The notes under the pieces are model-generated. The model saw only the letters and a list, made by a program, of their open reading frames with translations. It made no database searches and was not told the DNA's origin. Of a stretch of DNA of 50,220 nt, positions 34,242-43,914 are shown in pieces (position 1 is the stretch's first letter; each line of letters begins with the position of its first letter). The stretch comes from Clostridia bacterium (GTDB lineage Bacteria; Bacillota; Clostridia; Oscillospirales; CAG-272), in NCBI GenBank assembly GCA_017441005.1, contig JAFSAM010000036.1, positions 1-50,220 of the forward strand. Reading direction: 5' to 3'. The translations under genes and the position numbers were made by a program.

Positions 34242-34270
34242 ATTATAACAATTTTATTTAATATTGTCAA
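34242..34270 (-). promoter_or_regulatory. Consensus promoter of the miaB-mutS-mutL-tgt operon
   Basis: On the minus strand TTGACA (34270-34265), exactly 17 bases, TATAAT (34247-34242). Confidence 0.85.
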
Positions 34271-34362
34271 TACGGAACACTCCTCATAAAATGTATTAAG
34301 GCAAAATATCTTTGTCTGTTTTTTGTTAAAACAAAACGGTATAAATTACCTACCGAAAGGAG

Positions 34363-35238
34363 ATGTACATTACGAATGATATTAAAATATGCGTGATCGG
34401 CGGTGACAATCGTATGCTTGCCGCCATACGCTCCTTGTGCAAAAAAGGATTTAGAGTATATGTGTTCGGAATCACGGGCGATGTCGGATGTGCAGAAATA
34501 TGCAACGATATAAAAAAAGCCGTTTACAATTCACAAGCAATTATTCTCCCGCTTCCCTGCTCGACCGACGGTATACGGGTATTTTCTCCGCTGTATTCCG
34601 AGCCGATCAAGCTCGAAGAGCTCGTTCAGCTGATAACTAAAGAAAAGTATGTGATCGGCGGAAAAATGCCCGAAAGATTCACCAAATCATTGGATGATAA
34701 GGGGTGCAAGACATATGATTATTATACGTCCGAAAGGCTTACTGTTTTAAATGCTGTTCCCACGGCAGAGGGTGCTGTTGCAATCGCCGTAAACGAGACC
34801 AAAAAAACTGTTTTCGGTTCAAAATGCGCCGTATGCGGTTACGGTAGGATCGGTAAGCTCCTTTCAAAAATGCTTAAGGATCTGGGAGCTGACGTAACTG
34901 TTTTCGCAAGAAGCGAGGAGGCTCTCACTTGGGCTGAGGTATACGGTTACAACGCCGTTCCATTAAATAAAGCACACGATCATATTGTCGATACAGACAT
35001 ATTATTCAACACTGTTCCTGCTACCGTGATCGACAAAAAAATGCTCGAACACACAAAAAAAGACGTGCTTATAATCGATCTTGCTTCTTCCCCGGGAGGA
35101 GTGGACGTTGAATTTGCAAAAAATAATAACAGAAGGCTGATATTCGCAGGCTCTCTGCCCGGAAAGGTTGCCCCCGATACCGCAGGGAGTATCATCGCCG
35201 ACTGTGTAATTTCAAAGTTGAAAGGAAGTTCTATATGA
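34363..35238 (+). CDS. dpaA: Dipicolinate synthase subunit A
   Basis: The 291-residue protein has an N-terminal DpaA domain (IKICVIGGDNRMLAAI) and a C-terminal NAD(P)-binding fold with VCGYGRIGKLLSKML. With subunit B it makes dipicolinic acid from a lysine-pathway intermediate in the mother cell for spore heat resistance. AAAGGAG (34356-34362) touches the ATG at 34363 with no spacer; an ATT two codons on (34369) is at ideal distance, so the true start may be the unusual ATT. It overlaps dpaB by four bases. No standard sigma-A promoter was found upstream, which fits mother-cell sigma control. Confidence 0.93.
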   Translation: MYITNDIKICVIGGDNRMLAAIRSLCKKGFRVYVFGITGDVGCAEICNDIKKAVYNSQAIILPLPCSTDGIRVFSPLYSEPIKLEELVQLITKEKYVIGGKMPERFTKSLDDKGCKTYDYYTSERLTVLNAVPTAEGAVAIAVNETKKTVFGSKCAVCGYGRIGKLLSKMLKDLGADVTVFARSEEALTWAEVYGYNAVPLNKAHDHIVDTDILFNTVPATVIDKKMLEHTKKDVLIIDLASSPGGVDVEFAKNNNRRLIFAGSLPGKVAPDTAGSIIADCVISKLKGSSI

Positions 35239-35792
35239 TCTGTTATGCAATGTGCGGCTCATTTTGCACTTTAAAGGATTCTTTTGATATACTTGAAGGG
35301 CTTAAGGGACGCAATTACGATATATTACCCGTTATGAGCGAAACGACCTACAGTACTGACACGCGTTTTGGAAAAGCATCTGATTTCATAGCAAGATTCG
35401 AGCAAATATGCAACAAAAGCGTAATCCATTCGATCAAGGATGCCGAGCCAATCGGTCCTCGATTCAAGCCCGATGCCATGATCATTTGCCCCTGCACCGG
35501 AAACACTCTCGCCAAGCTCGCAAACGGAATCACCGACTCGTCTGTAACTATGGCGGCAAAAGCGCATCTTAGAAACAACAGACCGCTTGTCATAGCTCTT
35601 GCAACAAATGATGCTCTGTCGGCAAACCTCATCAATATCGGAAAATTACTTTCTCGTAAAAACGTATTTTTCGTCCCATTAAGACAAGATGATCCGGCTA
35701 ACAAACCGACATCTATGATAGCCGATTTCAAAATGATCCCACAAACGCTTGATTCGGCTTTGTCGGGACGGCAGCTTATGCCAATTTTTTAA
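35235..35792 (+). CDS. dpaB: Dipicolinate synthase subunit B (flavoprotein)
   Basis: The 185-residue flavoprotein of the SpoVFB/UbiX-like fold begins ICYAMCGSFCTLKDSF, and has PVMSETTYSTDTRFG and IICPCTGNTLAKLANGI for flavin binding. It completes dipicolinate synthase with DpaA; the ATGA overlap means coupled translation. Both subunits make this one of the clearest signs that the organism forms endospores. A 13-bp hairpin terminator follows. Confidence 0.95.
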   Translation: MICYAMCGSFCTLKDSFDILEGLKGRNYDILPVMSETTYSTDTRFGKASDFIARFEQICNKSVIHSIKDAEPIGPRFKPDAMIICPCTGNTLAKLANGITDSSVTMAAKAHLRNNRPLVIALATNDALSANLINIGKLLSRKNVFFVPLRQDDPANKPTSMIADFKMIPQTLDSALSGRQLMPIF

Positions 35793-35826
35793 GACACAGT
35801 TATTATCACAGCAATTATAACATAGC

Positions 35827-35873
35827 AAACGGGATATCTGCCAAACGTAAGAGATATCCCGTTTCTTTATTTT
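35827..35873 (+). terminator. Terminator of dpaAB
   Basis: AAACGGGATATCT (35827-35839) pairs perfectly with AGATATCCCGTTT (35852-35864), followed by CTTTATTTT. Confidence 0.85.
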
Positions 35874-35966
35874 ATAATAATACCGCTATTTAACGGTTGA
35901 TTTTATGCACCTACCGTCGAATCTGTAAAAAATATATCTATTTACAATTAAAAATGGCAAAATCAC

Positions 35967-35995
35967 TTGATTTTTAGCGACTTTTGTATTAGAAT
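35967..35995 (+). promoter_or_regulatory. Promoter of the second pfkA
   Basis: TTGATT (35967-35972), 17 bases, TAGAAT (35990-35995). Confidence 0.7.
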
Positions 35996-36045
35996 AATAT
36001 ATTGGAAAAACATAAAAGTTCATATAAAGTAAGGGGAATAAAATT

Positions 36046-37128
36046 ATGGCAACGAAATTCAGAAGAATCGGTGTACTTACCTCCGGCGGCGACGCTCCCG
36101 GTATGAATGCTGCAGTACGTGCGGTTACAAGAGCTGCTCTTGATAAGGGCGTTGAGGTTATGGGTATTTACGAGGGCTACAAGGGTCTTGTTCATCCCAA
36201 TCTCCGTAAGTTCACCGCAAGAGACGTTTCCAACATCGTTTCAAGAGGCGGCACAACGCTTCTCTCCGACAGATGCCTTGAATTCAAAGAAGAAGAAGGC
36301 ATGCAGAAGGCTATTAAGACTTGTAAAGACAATCAGATCGACGGTATCATTGCAATCGGCGGTGACGGTACCTTCAGAGGTGCAACCGACCTTTCCGTAA
36401 GAGGAATCCCCACAATAGGCATTCCCGCTACCATCGATAATGATATTACCTCCACCGAATATTCCATTGGATTTGACACTGCAGTAAACACTGCTGTTGA
36501 ATTGATCGACAAGCTCAGAGACACCTGCGAATCTCACGCACGCTGTAACGTAGTTGAGATCATGGGCAGAAATGCCGGCTGGGTTGCACTTGAGGCAGGT
36601 ATTGCTACGGGCGCATCCGCTATCGTGATCAATGAGGTTGCATTTGATGAAGAAAAAGTTATAAACGAGATCATCGAGGCAAAGAAGAGCGGCAAGAGAA
36701 ACTTTATCGTTTGCATTGCAGAGGGTGTTCCCGCTGTACTCGGCGATAAGCTCTACTCCGAGAACTTTGCAAAGAGATTCGAGGAAAAGACCGGTATTGA
36801 AACCAAGTTTGTAAGACCCGCGCACATTCTTCGCGGCGGCAATCCCACAATGCGTGACAGACTCCTTGCAACACAGCTCGGAAGCGAAGCTGTAAAGCTC
36901 CTTCTTGACGGACAGAGCGACCTCGTTGTAGGCGTTCGTGACGATAAGATCGTTTCTACCGAGATCGGTTATGCACTCAAGCTCGACCGCATGTACAAGG
37001 GTACACTTAAGGATGGAGACCTCGATAAATACACAAATGTTCAGGTTGCAGAAATGAAGATCTACTGTGAAAAGAGAAACGCAGACCTTCGCGCTCTCTA
37101 CGAAATGGCTTACGAAATGGCTCACTAA
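36046..37128 (+). CDS. pfkA: 6-phosphofructokinase (second paralog)
   Basis: The 360-residue enzyme shows LTSGGDAPGMN, GGDGTFRGATDL, PATIDNDI, EIMGRNAGWVA and RGGNPT. GGDG and Ala before TIDND again suggest ATP as donor. It is about 35 residues longer than the copy at 20861, mostly at the C-terminus (from about residue 315), and its codon use is biased toward a small codon set, suggesting high expression; it is probably the main glycolytic enzyme. It has its own promoter and terminator. Confidence 0.95.
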   Translation: MATKFRRIGVLTSGGDAPGMNAAVRAVTRAALDKGVEVMGIYEGYKGLVHPNLRKFTARDVSNIVSRGGTTLLSDRCLEFKEEEGMQKAIKTCKDNQIDGIIAIGGDGTFRGATDLSVRGIPTIGIPATIDNDITSTEYSIGFDTAVNTAVELIDKLRDTCESHARCNVVEIMGRNAGWVALEAGIATGASAIVINEVAFDEEKVINEIIEAKKSGKRNFIVCIAEGVPAVLGDKLYSENFAKRFEEKTGIETKFVRPAHILRGGNPTMRDRLLATQLGSEAVKLLLDGQSDLVVGVRDDKIVSTEIGYALKLDRMYKGTLKDGDLDKYTNVQVAEMKIYCEKRNADLRALYEMAYEMAH

Positions 37129-37142
37129 TGCGTATAAAAAAC

Positions 37143-37176
37143 ACTCCCGCGGTCCAAAAGCTGCGGGAGTTTTTTA
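37143..37176 (+). terminator. Terminator of the second pfkA
   Basis: ACTCCCGC (37143-37150) pairs perfectly with GCGGGAGT (37163-37170), then a T-run. Confidence 0.88.
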
Positions 37177-37185
37177 CTAAAAAAC

Positions 37186-37215
37186 AGGGATATATGATTT
37201 TTGTCATATATCCCT
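37186..37215 (-). terminator. Terminator of the pyrH-polC operon
   Basis: AGGGATATATGA (37186-37197) pairs perfectly with TCATATATCCCT (37204-37215); the minus strand continues into a T-run just after the polC stop. Confidence 0.88.
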
Positions 37216-37223
37216 TATTCGTT

Positions 37224-40200
37224 TTAGAAGAACGATATTTGATTAGTTTCGGGCAAGCCTTCAAGAACGCCGTTGTCACGAAGCAGATCTACGATCTTCT
37301 TCGAAAGCTTTGCTCTTTCTGCGAGCTCTTCGATCGAAAGCGGATTTTCATCCCTCGCCTTTACAATATTCTGCGCAACGCTTTCGCCAAGTCCCGCAAG
37401 ACAGGCAAAGGGTATTCTGATCTTTCCGTCTTCGGGTAAGAATGCCTTGGCATCGGATTTATACAGATTTACGGGAAGGAACTGTATACCTCTTGCAAAG
37501 CACTCGTTTACGATCTGCATTGCCGTATAAGTATCCTTCTCGGTCGCAGATGCGTCTCTTCCCTTTTCGTCTATCATTTCCATCAGTTGCTTAACCTTAT
37601 TCCTGCCGCCCATTACGGTCTCGCCGTCAAAGCCGTCAGGAGCCGCCGTAAAATATGCTGCATAAAAAGCGATCGGGTGATAGACCTTGTACCAAGCAAG
37701 TCGGAACGCTGACATAACGTAAGCTGCCGCGTGTGCCTTCGGGAACATGTATTTTATCTTTTTACAAGACTCGATATACCACTCGGGAACATTATGCTCA
37801 CGCATTTTCGCTTCCATTTCGGGGGTCAGGTTCTTGTTCTTTTTACGCACATTTTCCATTATGTTAAATGCATCGCTGTTGTCAAGTCCTCTGTGCTGGA
37901 GGTAGACCATTATACTGTCACGCGTACCGACGCATTCTGAAATGGTGCAGGTACCGTCCTTGATGAGGTCCTTTGCGTTACCGAGCCAAACGTCGGTACC
38001 GTGCGAAAGTCCCGAGATCTGCAAAAGGTCTGAAAAGTATTTAGGCTGTGTATCTACAAGCATCTGTCTTGTGAATGCCGTTCCGAATTCAGGAAGACCG
38101 AACGTACCGGTAGGACTGCCGATCTCCTCCTCGGTTACACCGAGAGCCGTCGTCGAGGTAAACAAAGACATTACCTTTTGGTCATTCATAGGAACATCAA
38201 GAACGCTTATTCCCGAATACTTTTCAAGCATCTTGTACTTTGTAGGCACATCATGACCCAGAATATCAAGCTTCAAAATGGTATCGTGAAGATGGCTGAA
38301 CTCGAAGTGCGTTGTAATGATCGGGCTGTTTTTATCGTCGGCAGGATGCTGAACGGGCGAGAAGTCATATATATCGTATTCGTGCGGAATTACGATGACA
38401 CCGCCGGGATGCTGACCGGTCGTCAGCTTTACGCCGAGACACTTGTTTATTAGCCTCTGCAGCTCTGCTCTGTTGACAGATACGCCCTTGCTTTCAAGAT
38501 ACTTGTTTACAAGCATATATGCCTTTTTATCGGCAAGAGTACCAAGCGTACCCGCTCTGAACACGTTTTCCTCGCCGAACAAAACTTCAGTATATTTATG
38601 TGCATCCGCCTGAACGTCACCCGAGAAATTCAGGTCAATATCGGGAGTTTTTTCGCCCTTAAAGCCAAGGAACGTCTCGAAAGGAATATCGTGTCCGTCG
38701 TGGATCATATTCGTTCCGCAGTGCGGACAGTTCTTGTCGGGCATATCAAAGCCCGATGCGATCGATCCGTCGGTAAAAAACTCACTGAACTTACAGTTTG
38801 GGCATCTGTAGTGCGGAGGAAGCGGGTTAACCTCGGTTACACCGCACATAGTCGCCGCAAAAGATGATCCTACAGAACCTCTTGATCCAACAAGATAGCC
38901 CGCCGCCTCACTGTTTGCAATAAGCTTTTGCGCAATGATATACATAATGGCAAAGCCGTTACCGATAATAGGGGTAAGCTCTCTTTCGAGCCTGTTTTTT
39001 ACAAGGTCGGGCAACGGATCTCCGTACCATTCCTTTGCCCTCTTCCAGCACATTTCCTGAAGCTCTTCCTCACAGCCGGGAATACTTGGAGGATAGAAGC
39101 CTGTCGGAATAGGCCTGATCTGCTCAACCATATCGTTTATCATATTGGGATTGGTTATGACGACCTCTCTTGCCGTCTCTTCCCCAAGGTATGCAAACTC
39201 ACTAAGCATTTCGTCGGTCGTTCTGAAATACAATTCCGAATCTCCATCATCCGTAAAGCCTCGGTCAAACTGAAGCATCTTTCTATGTATCTCGTCACGC
39301 TTTTCGACAAAGTGGGCATCACATGTTGCAACAACGGGTCTGCCCGCAGCCTTGCCTATTTCAATAACCTTGCGGTTAAAGTTACGCAATGCCTCTTCAT
39401 CGGCAGCCAAGCCCTTTGCAATCATAAATCGGTTATTCGACAACGGCTGTATCTCAAGATAATCGTAATATTTTGCGATCTTAATAAGCTCGCTCATAGG
39501 CTTTCCCGCAATTATAGCGGAAAACAATTCACCCGCCTCGCAGGCGGAACCGACGATAAGTCCCTCACGAAGCTCATTGAGAACAGTCTTCGGAAGTCTC
39601 GGGTTTCTGTAATAATAGTCGAGATATCCTTTTGATACTATTTTATAAAGGTTTTTAAGACCGATCTTGTTCTTTGCAAGAAGGATCATGTGATATGGGC
39701 GAAGCTTTAACGGATCTGCTTTTTCGCCCATGATCCTTGACATTTCAGAAGTATCCTTAGCTCCTTCTTTTTTGAGTTTTTGGCACATAACGCCAAAAAT
39801 CTTTGCCAGCATTTCGGCATCGTTGAACGCTCTGTGGTGTCCGAATTCCCCTAAATTGTAGTAGTCGGCAATAATATTAAGCTTGTGCTTTTTTAAGTCG
39901 GGATTTAAGTAGCGCGATAATGCGACAGTATCGATATATGTCGGCTTAAAGTTGATCTTATGATCCTCACAGGCCTTTTTGATAAAGCCGATATCAAACG
40001 ATGCATTGTGTGCGATCAGTATTCTGTCGCCGGCAAATTCGAGAAAGCTCTTTACCGCCTCCTCGGTTTTAGGCGCGCCCTTTACCATCTCGTCTGTTAT
40101 GCCCGTAATTTCAACAATGTTCTGAGGAATGGGGCATTCGGGATCGACGTATGTGCTGAATATATCAATAATTTCGCCGTTTTTAAACTTTACGGCACCA

Positions 40201-41594
40201 ATCTCGGTTATCTTACAGGACTGGGCAGACAAGCCCGTCGTCTCTATATCAAATACGCAAAATTCATCTTCGGTAAAGTTTGCGTTTGCGTCACCGTAAA
40301 CAACGCGCGCGGTATCGTCTACAAAATATGCCTCCATTCCGTAAATAACCTTCATTCCGGTCTTTTCGGAAGCATACATCGCCCTCGGGAATGCCTGAAC
40401 GTTACCGTGGTCTGTTATAGCGATCGCCTTATGTCCCCATTTTTGCGCAAGCTTGATTGCTTCCTCAGGGGCAATGATCGCATCCATTGATGACATACAC
40501 GTATGTAAATGAAGCTCTACTCTGTGTTCTTCGCTCTTTTCTTCCCTCGAAAGCTTTTTGATCTTGGCAATATCGAGCACGTTCATTACAAGCTCGTTTG
40601 CAAATTTATCGAAACGAACGTTACCCCTTACGGCAACGACGTCGCCCGGATTGACCTCACCGACGATCTGTCCCTCGTGCGACTCAAGCACCATCTTACA
40701 GAATATTGACGCATCGTTGTCGGTAACTGCAAATTCAAATATGATCTTATCACCGTTTCTGTTTTCCTTCGACTCTGCGTGGAAGACCTCACCGAATATT
40801 ACGACCCTTCGCAAGGGCTTATCCAGACTACGCATCGGGATCGGGTCAAGATCAAACTTTTCTCCGAAAATGAACTCTGCCTCAGACGTATCGAAATCGG
40901 TATCTCCGACGTGAATAATACCGCCTTCAAGTTTTTCGAGCACGTTTTCTTTTTCCCCGAGTGCAGTTACTCTTTCAAGATTTTTTGTTTCCTTCTTTTC
41001 CTCCGCAGGAGGCTCAGTCTTCTTTATTTCCTCGTATTCCTTGGCAAGTCGATTGATCTCTGCGGCATACTGCTGCTCTCTTTCTTTGATCACAGCCGCA
41101 AAGTCATAATCGGAATTCTCGTCCCTTTTAATATCGACCTTGTAAGAAAGCCCGAATTCCTCCATGATAACTTCGGAAACCATCTCCGGCGTTTTCGCAC
41201 TGTACAAAAGCTCGATTCCGCCGTTTGTAAACGAGATCTCTATATTGATATGACCCTCTGTCATATCAAGCTTATAATCATTGAAAAATCCTCTTGAGAT
41301 AGCGCCCCTGTGTCCCGCTTCGAGCAAAAGCTCGTCCACGTAGTCCTTATTAAACAAGGAAGCATCATATTTGGGAATGATCCGTACGATATTCAAAGCG
41401 TAACACTGTCTTATTGCCGCCTCAATGGCATAAAGTTTGCGCTTTGGAATCAGACGATCAAAAGAAACCTCCGCCTGAACAATCTTATGCTCGCGGTTGA
41501 TAAGAACGTTTTTGACGATTCCCTTTTCAAGTATATCTTTATAAATCTCCTCGGGCTCATATCTGTTAAACAATTGAGCTAAAGTTTTTTCCAT
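37224..41594 (-). CDS. polC: DNA polymerase III alpha subunit, Gram-positive PolC type
   Basis: The replicase of about 1456 residues has the PolC domain order: N-terminal domain, OB fold (about 250-355), PHP domain beginning VELHLHTCMSSMDAI, an inserted DnaQ-like 3'-5' exonuclease with FDIETTG and later HRAFNDAEM, then the polymerase palm and fingers with zinc cysteines CPNC and CPHC, DIDLNFSGD (catalytic aspartates) and PGGVIV. All catalytic residues I can see are intact. The ATG at 41594 is chosen over a GTG at 41606 because of a GGTGA site 8 bases upstream. It ends the operon that starts at pyrH. Confidence 0.97.
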   Translation of the reverse strand: MEKTLAQLFNRYEPEEIYKDILEKGIVKNVLINREHKIVQAEVSFDRLIPKRKLYAIEAAIRQCYALNIVRIIPKYDASLFNKDYVDELLLEAGHRGAISRGFFNDYKLDMTEGHINIEISFTNGGIELLYSAKTPEMVSEVIMEEFGLSYKVDIKRDENSDYDFAAVIKEREQQYAAEINRLAKEYEEIKKTEPPAEEKKETKNLERVTALGEKENVLEKLEGGIIHVGDTDFDTSEAEFIFGEKFDLDPIPMRSLDKPLRRVVIFGEVFHAESKENRNGDKIIFEFAVTDNDASIFCKMVLESHEGQIVGEVNPGDVVAVRGNVRFDKFANELVMNVLDIAKIKKLSREEKSEEHRVELHLHTCMSSMDAIIAPEEAIKLAQKWGHKAIAITDHGNVQAFPRAMYASEKTGMKVIYGMEAYFVDDTARVVYGDANANFTEDEFCVFDIETTGLSAQSCKITEIGAVKFKNGEIIDIFSTYVDPECPIPQNIVEITGITDEMVKGAPKTEEAVKSFLEFAGDRILIAHNASFDIGFIKKACEDHKINFKPTYIDTVALSRYLNPDLKKHKLNIIADYYNLGEFGHHRAFNDAEMLAKIFGVMCQKLKKEGAKDTSEMSRIMGEKADPLKLRPYHMILLAKNKIGLKNLYKIVSKGYLDYYYRNPRLPKTVLNELREGLIVGSACEAGELFSAIIAGKPMSELIKIAKYYDYLEIQPLSNNRFMIAKGLAADEEALRNFNRKVIEIGKAAGRPVVATCDAHFVEKRDEIHRKMLQFDRGFTDDGDSELYFRTTDEMLSEFAYLGEETAREVVITNPNMINDMVEQIRPIPTGFYPPSIPGCEEELQEMCWKRAKEWYGDPLPDLVKNRLERELTPIIGNGFAIMYIIAQKLIANSEAAGYLVGSRGSVGSSFAATMCGVTEVNPLPPHYRCPNCKFSEFFTDGSIASGFDMPDKNCPHCGTNMIHDGHDIPFETFLGFKGEKTPDIDLNFSGDVQADAHKYTEVLFGEENVFRAGTLGTLADKKAYMLVNKYLESKGVSVNRAELQRLINKCLGVKLTTGQHPGGVIVIPHEYDIYDFSPVQHPADDKNSPIITTHFEFSHLHDTILKLDILGHDVPTKYKMLEKYSGISVLDVPMNDQKVMSLFTSTTALGVTEEEIGSPTGTFGLPEFGTAFTRQMLVDTQPKYFSDLLQISGLSHGTDVWLGNAKDLIKDGTCTISECVGTRDSIMVYLQHRGLDNSDAFNIMENVRKKNKNLTPEMEAKMREHNVPEWYIESCKKIKYMFPKAHAAAYVMSAFRLAWYKVYHPIAFYAAYFTAAPDGFDGETVMGGRNKVKQLMEMIDEKGRDASATEKDTYTAMQIVNECFARGIQFLPVNLYKSDAKAFLPEDGKIRIPFACLAGLGESVAQNIVKARDENPLSIEELAERAKLSKKIVDLLRDNGVLEGLPETNQISFF

Positions 41595-41612
41595 ATTACA
41601 ATTCACCGTATA

Positions 41613-42674
41613 TTATAGTTTTTTAATCTCCTCGATAAGCTCATCGATAATTCTGCTCTCGTCAATTTTTCTGATTACTTTTCCCTTTTTGAAAAGAACA
41701 GCCTCACCGACACCGCCTGCAATACCGATGTCACATTCCCTTGCTTCGCCGGGACCGTTTACAACACAGCCCATAATGGCTACGTCGATCTTTCTGTCGA
41801 CCGAAAGCTCGGATGCCCTTTTTTCAAATTCGTTTGCAATTGAAATAATATCAATTTTTGTTCTTCCGCAGGTAGGACAGGATATGATATTTATTCCCTT
41901 TTCCTCATTGATTCCAATCGCCGAAAGAATAGCTTTACCCTCGCGTATCTCTTCCGTAGGGTGTGCGGTAAGAGATACTCTTATCGTATCACCGATTCCG
42001 TCAAGCAAAAGTCCACCTATCCCTGCCGCCGATTTGATAACACCCTTATGTACGGTTCCCGCCTCGGTAACACCGAGATGAAGCGGATATTCGGTCTTTT
42101 CTGCAAGTATTCTGTTTGCTCGGATCATATCGCCGACACGCGAAGATTTTACAGCAAGAATAATATCGGTAAAATCAAATTTTTCAAGCAAGGATGCATG
42201 ATAGATAGCACTTTCAGCAAGAGCCTCTCCCGACGGTCTGCCGTATTTATCAAGTATACTCTTTTCAAGTGATCCGCTGTTTACACCTATTCTGATAGGA
42301 ATATTCTTTAAAACACAAGCATCGACGACAGCCTTTACTCTGTCCTCGCCGCCGATATTACCGGGATTTATCCTGATTTTATCAGCACCGGCATAAGCCG
42401 CCTCGATCGCCATCTTGTAATCAAAATGAATATCGGCAACGATTGGAATATTAATATCGGACTCTTTAAGTCTGGCGACAGTTTTTACGGCATCCATATC
42501 GGGCACTGTCAATCTTACTATATCACATCCGCAGTTTTCAAGCTCCCTTATCTGTCTGTAGGTAGCATCAAAATCCGAGGAATCGGTATTTGTCATCGAC
42601 TGTACGGTGATCTTCGAATCGCCGCCTATATAAATATTACCGAGTTTGATTTTTTTTGATAAACGTCTTTCCAT
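41613..42674 (-). CDS. ispG: 4-hydroxy-3-methylbut-2-enyl diphosphate synthase
   Basis: The 353-residue iron-sulfur enzyme (GcpE) carries out the next-to-last step of the methylerythritol phosphate route. It has the TIM-barrel N-domain (IGGDSKITVQSMTNTD) and the C-terminal cluster domain with CPTCGRT and GCVVNGPGEA, giving the three cluster cysteines. With dxr and uppS in the same operon, it links isoprenoid precursor synthesis to undecaprenyl carrier synthesis. It follows rseP by 11 bases. Confidence 0.97.
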   Translation of the reverse strand: MERRLSKKIKLGNIYIGGDSKITVQSMTNTDSSDFDATYRQIRELENCGCDIVRLTVPDMDAVKTVARLKESDINIPIVADIHFDYKMAIEAAYAGADKIRINPGNIGGEDRVKAVVDACVLKNIPIRIGVNSGSLEKSILDKYGRPSGEALAESAIYHASLLEKFDFTDIILAVKSSRVGDMIRANRILAEKTEYPLHLGVTEAGTVHKGVIKSAAGIGGLLLDGIGDTIRVSLTAHPTEEIREGKAILSAIGINEEKGINIISCPTCGRTKIDIISIANEFEKRASELSVDRKIDVAIMGCVVNGPGEARECDIGIAGGVGEAVLFKKGKVIRKIDESRIIDELIEEIKKL

Positions 42675-42685
42675 AAAATCACCGT

Positions 42686-43888
42686 CTAAAATAGATTTCT
42701 AACATCATTAAAGCAGACGAATGCCATCAAAACCAATAAAAGCATCAGTCCGACAAAGTGGATCATACCCTCTACCTCGCGTTTTACGGGTTTACGGAAA
42801 ATAAGCTCGTATAGCATAAATACAAATCTGCCGCCGTCAAGTGCTGGGAGAGGAAGCATATTAAATATACCAAGATTCAAGGCAAGCAACGCCACCAGAT
42901 TAAGAAGATAATAGGGGCCTAACTTCACCGCATCACCGATCGCCGAGGTAACCCCGATAGGTCCCGACATTTGCTCAACTCCTACGTCACCCGTAACAAG
43001 CATGACAAGCGACTTCCATATCATACTGACCGTCGACATACTGTAATAGTAAGTATGCTTCAAAACACCGGTAAAGCTCTTTTTTGCGGGAGAAACGTAA
43101 AAATCAACTACACCGAAGACCATACCGTTTTCGGTATCTCTTGCAAAGCATACGTCATCCAACACGACTTTTTCGCCGTTTCTGATAACAGTGACGTCTA
43201 CAGGCTTTTTGCCCTCAAACATGATCGCCTCGACAAGATCGCGGTCGATGTGTACATCCTGATCGCCGATCTTTACAATTCTGTCGCCCTCCATTACACC
43301 GTAATCGCGGAGCTTGGAAGGAGTCAAAACTCTCACGTTTTCAAACTCAATTCTTTCACCGTCACGAATAACCGCAATGTTTGTAGGCTCACTGTATCCG
43401 AGCAGTCTTTCCATAGCCTTGTTATAATCGATCTCTACTGTATCGTCGCCGATTTGTACTATGGTATCAGTTTCCCGAACGCCGAATTGCGTCAATTCCG
43501 TCACCCTATCGAGCTTAGACACAATGTTGCTCCCGAGATCATTTGAAGAGACAACGATTATGAAAACCGTCAGAATACCGACAAGCACGTTCATAAATGC
43601 ACCGGCAGAAACGATTATCATTCTCTGCCAAACAGGCTTATTGTTCAAAGCATTTTTATCCTCGCTGTCCTCATCCTCACCGACCATACTGACGTAGCCG
43701 CCAATAGGAAGAAGGCGCAAAGAATATAATATATTCGTCTTTTTTGACGTCCAAGAAAAAATCTTCGGACCCATGCCGAGGGCAAACTCGTTTATTCCTA
43801 CCTTAAACATTCTTGCCGTAAGATAGTGTCCGAGCTCGTGAATAAAAATCAAAAACCCAAAAATGAGTATCGCTATTATTATAGTCAA
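42686..43888 (-). CDS. rseP: Site-2 intramembrane metalloprotease
   Basis: The 400-residue membrane protease has the zinc motif HELGH (17-21) in its first membrane segment, LLPIGGYVSM, two PDZ-like domains (about 110-265), and the third zinc ligand in LPLPALDGGR near residue 340. Such RseP/RasP proteins cut anti-sigma factors and leftover signal peptides. The start is TTG at 43888, 6 bases after GAGGT; an upstream frame extension overlaps the end of dxr. It follows dxr by 26 bases. Confidence 0.95.
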   Translation of the reverse strand: MTIIIAILIFGFLIFIHELGHYLTARMFKVGINEFALGMGPKIFSWTSKKTNILYSLRLLPIGGYVSMVGEDEDSEDKNALNNKPVWQRMIIVSAGAFMNVLVGILTVFIIVVSSNDLGSNIVSKLDRVTELTQFGVRETDTIVQIGDDTVEIDYNKAMERLLGYSEPTNIAVIRDGERIEFENVRVLTPSKLRDYGVMEGDRIVKIGDQDVHIDRDLVEAIMFEGKKPVDVTVIRNGEKVVLDDVCFARDTENGMVFGVVDFYVSPAKKSFTGVLKHTYYYSMSTVSMIWKSLVMLVTGDVGVEQMSGPIGVTSAIGDAVKLGPYYLLNLVALLALNLGIFNMLPLPALDGGRFVFMLYELIFRKPVKREVEGMIHFVGLMLLLVLMAFVCFNDVRNLF

Positions 43889-43914
43889 ATTATTACCTCT
43901 TTTCGGTAGTTCGG

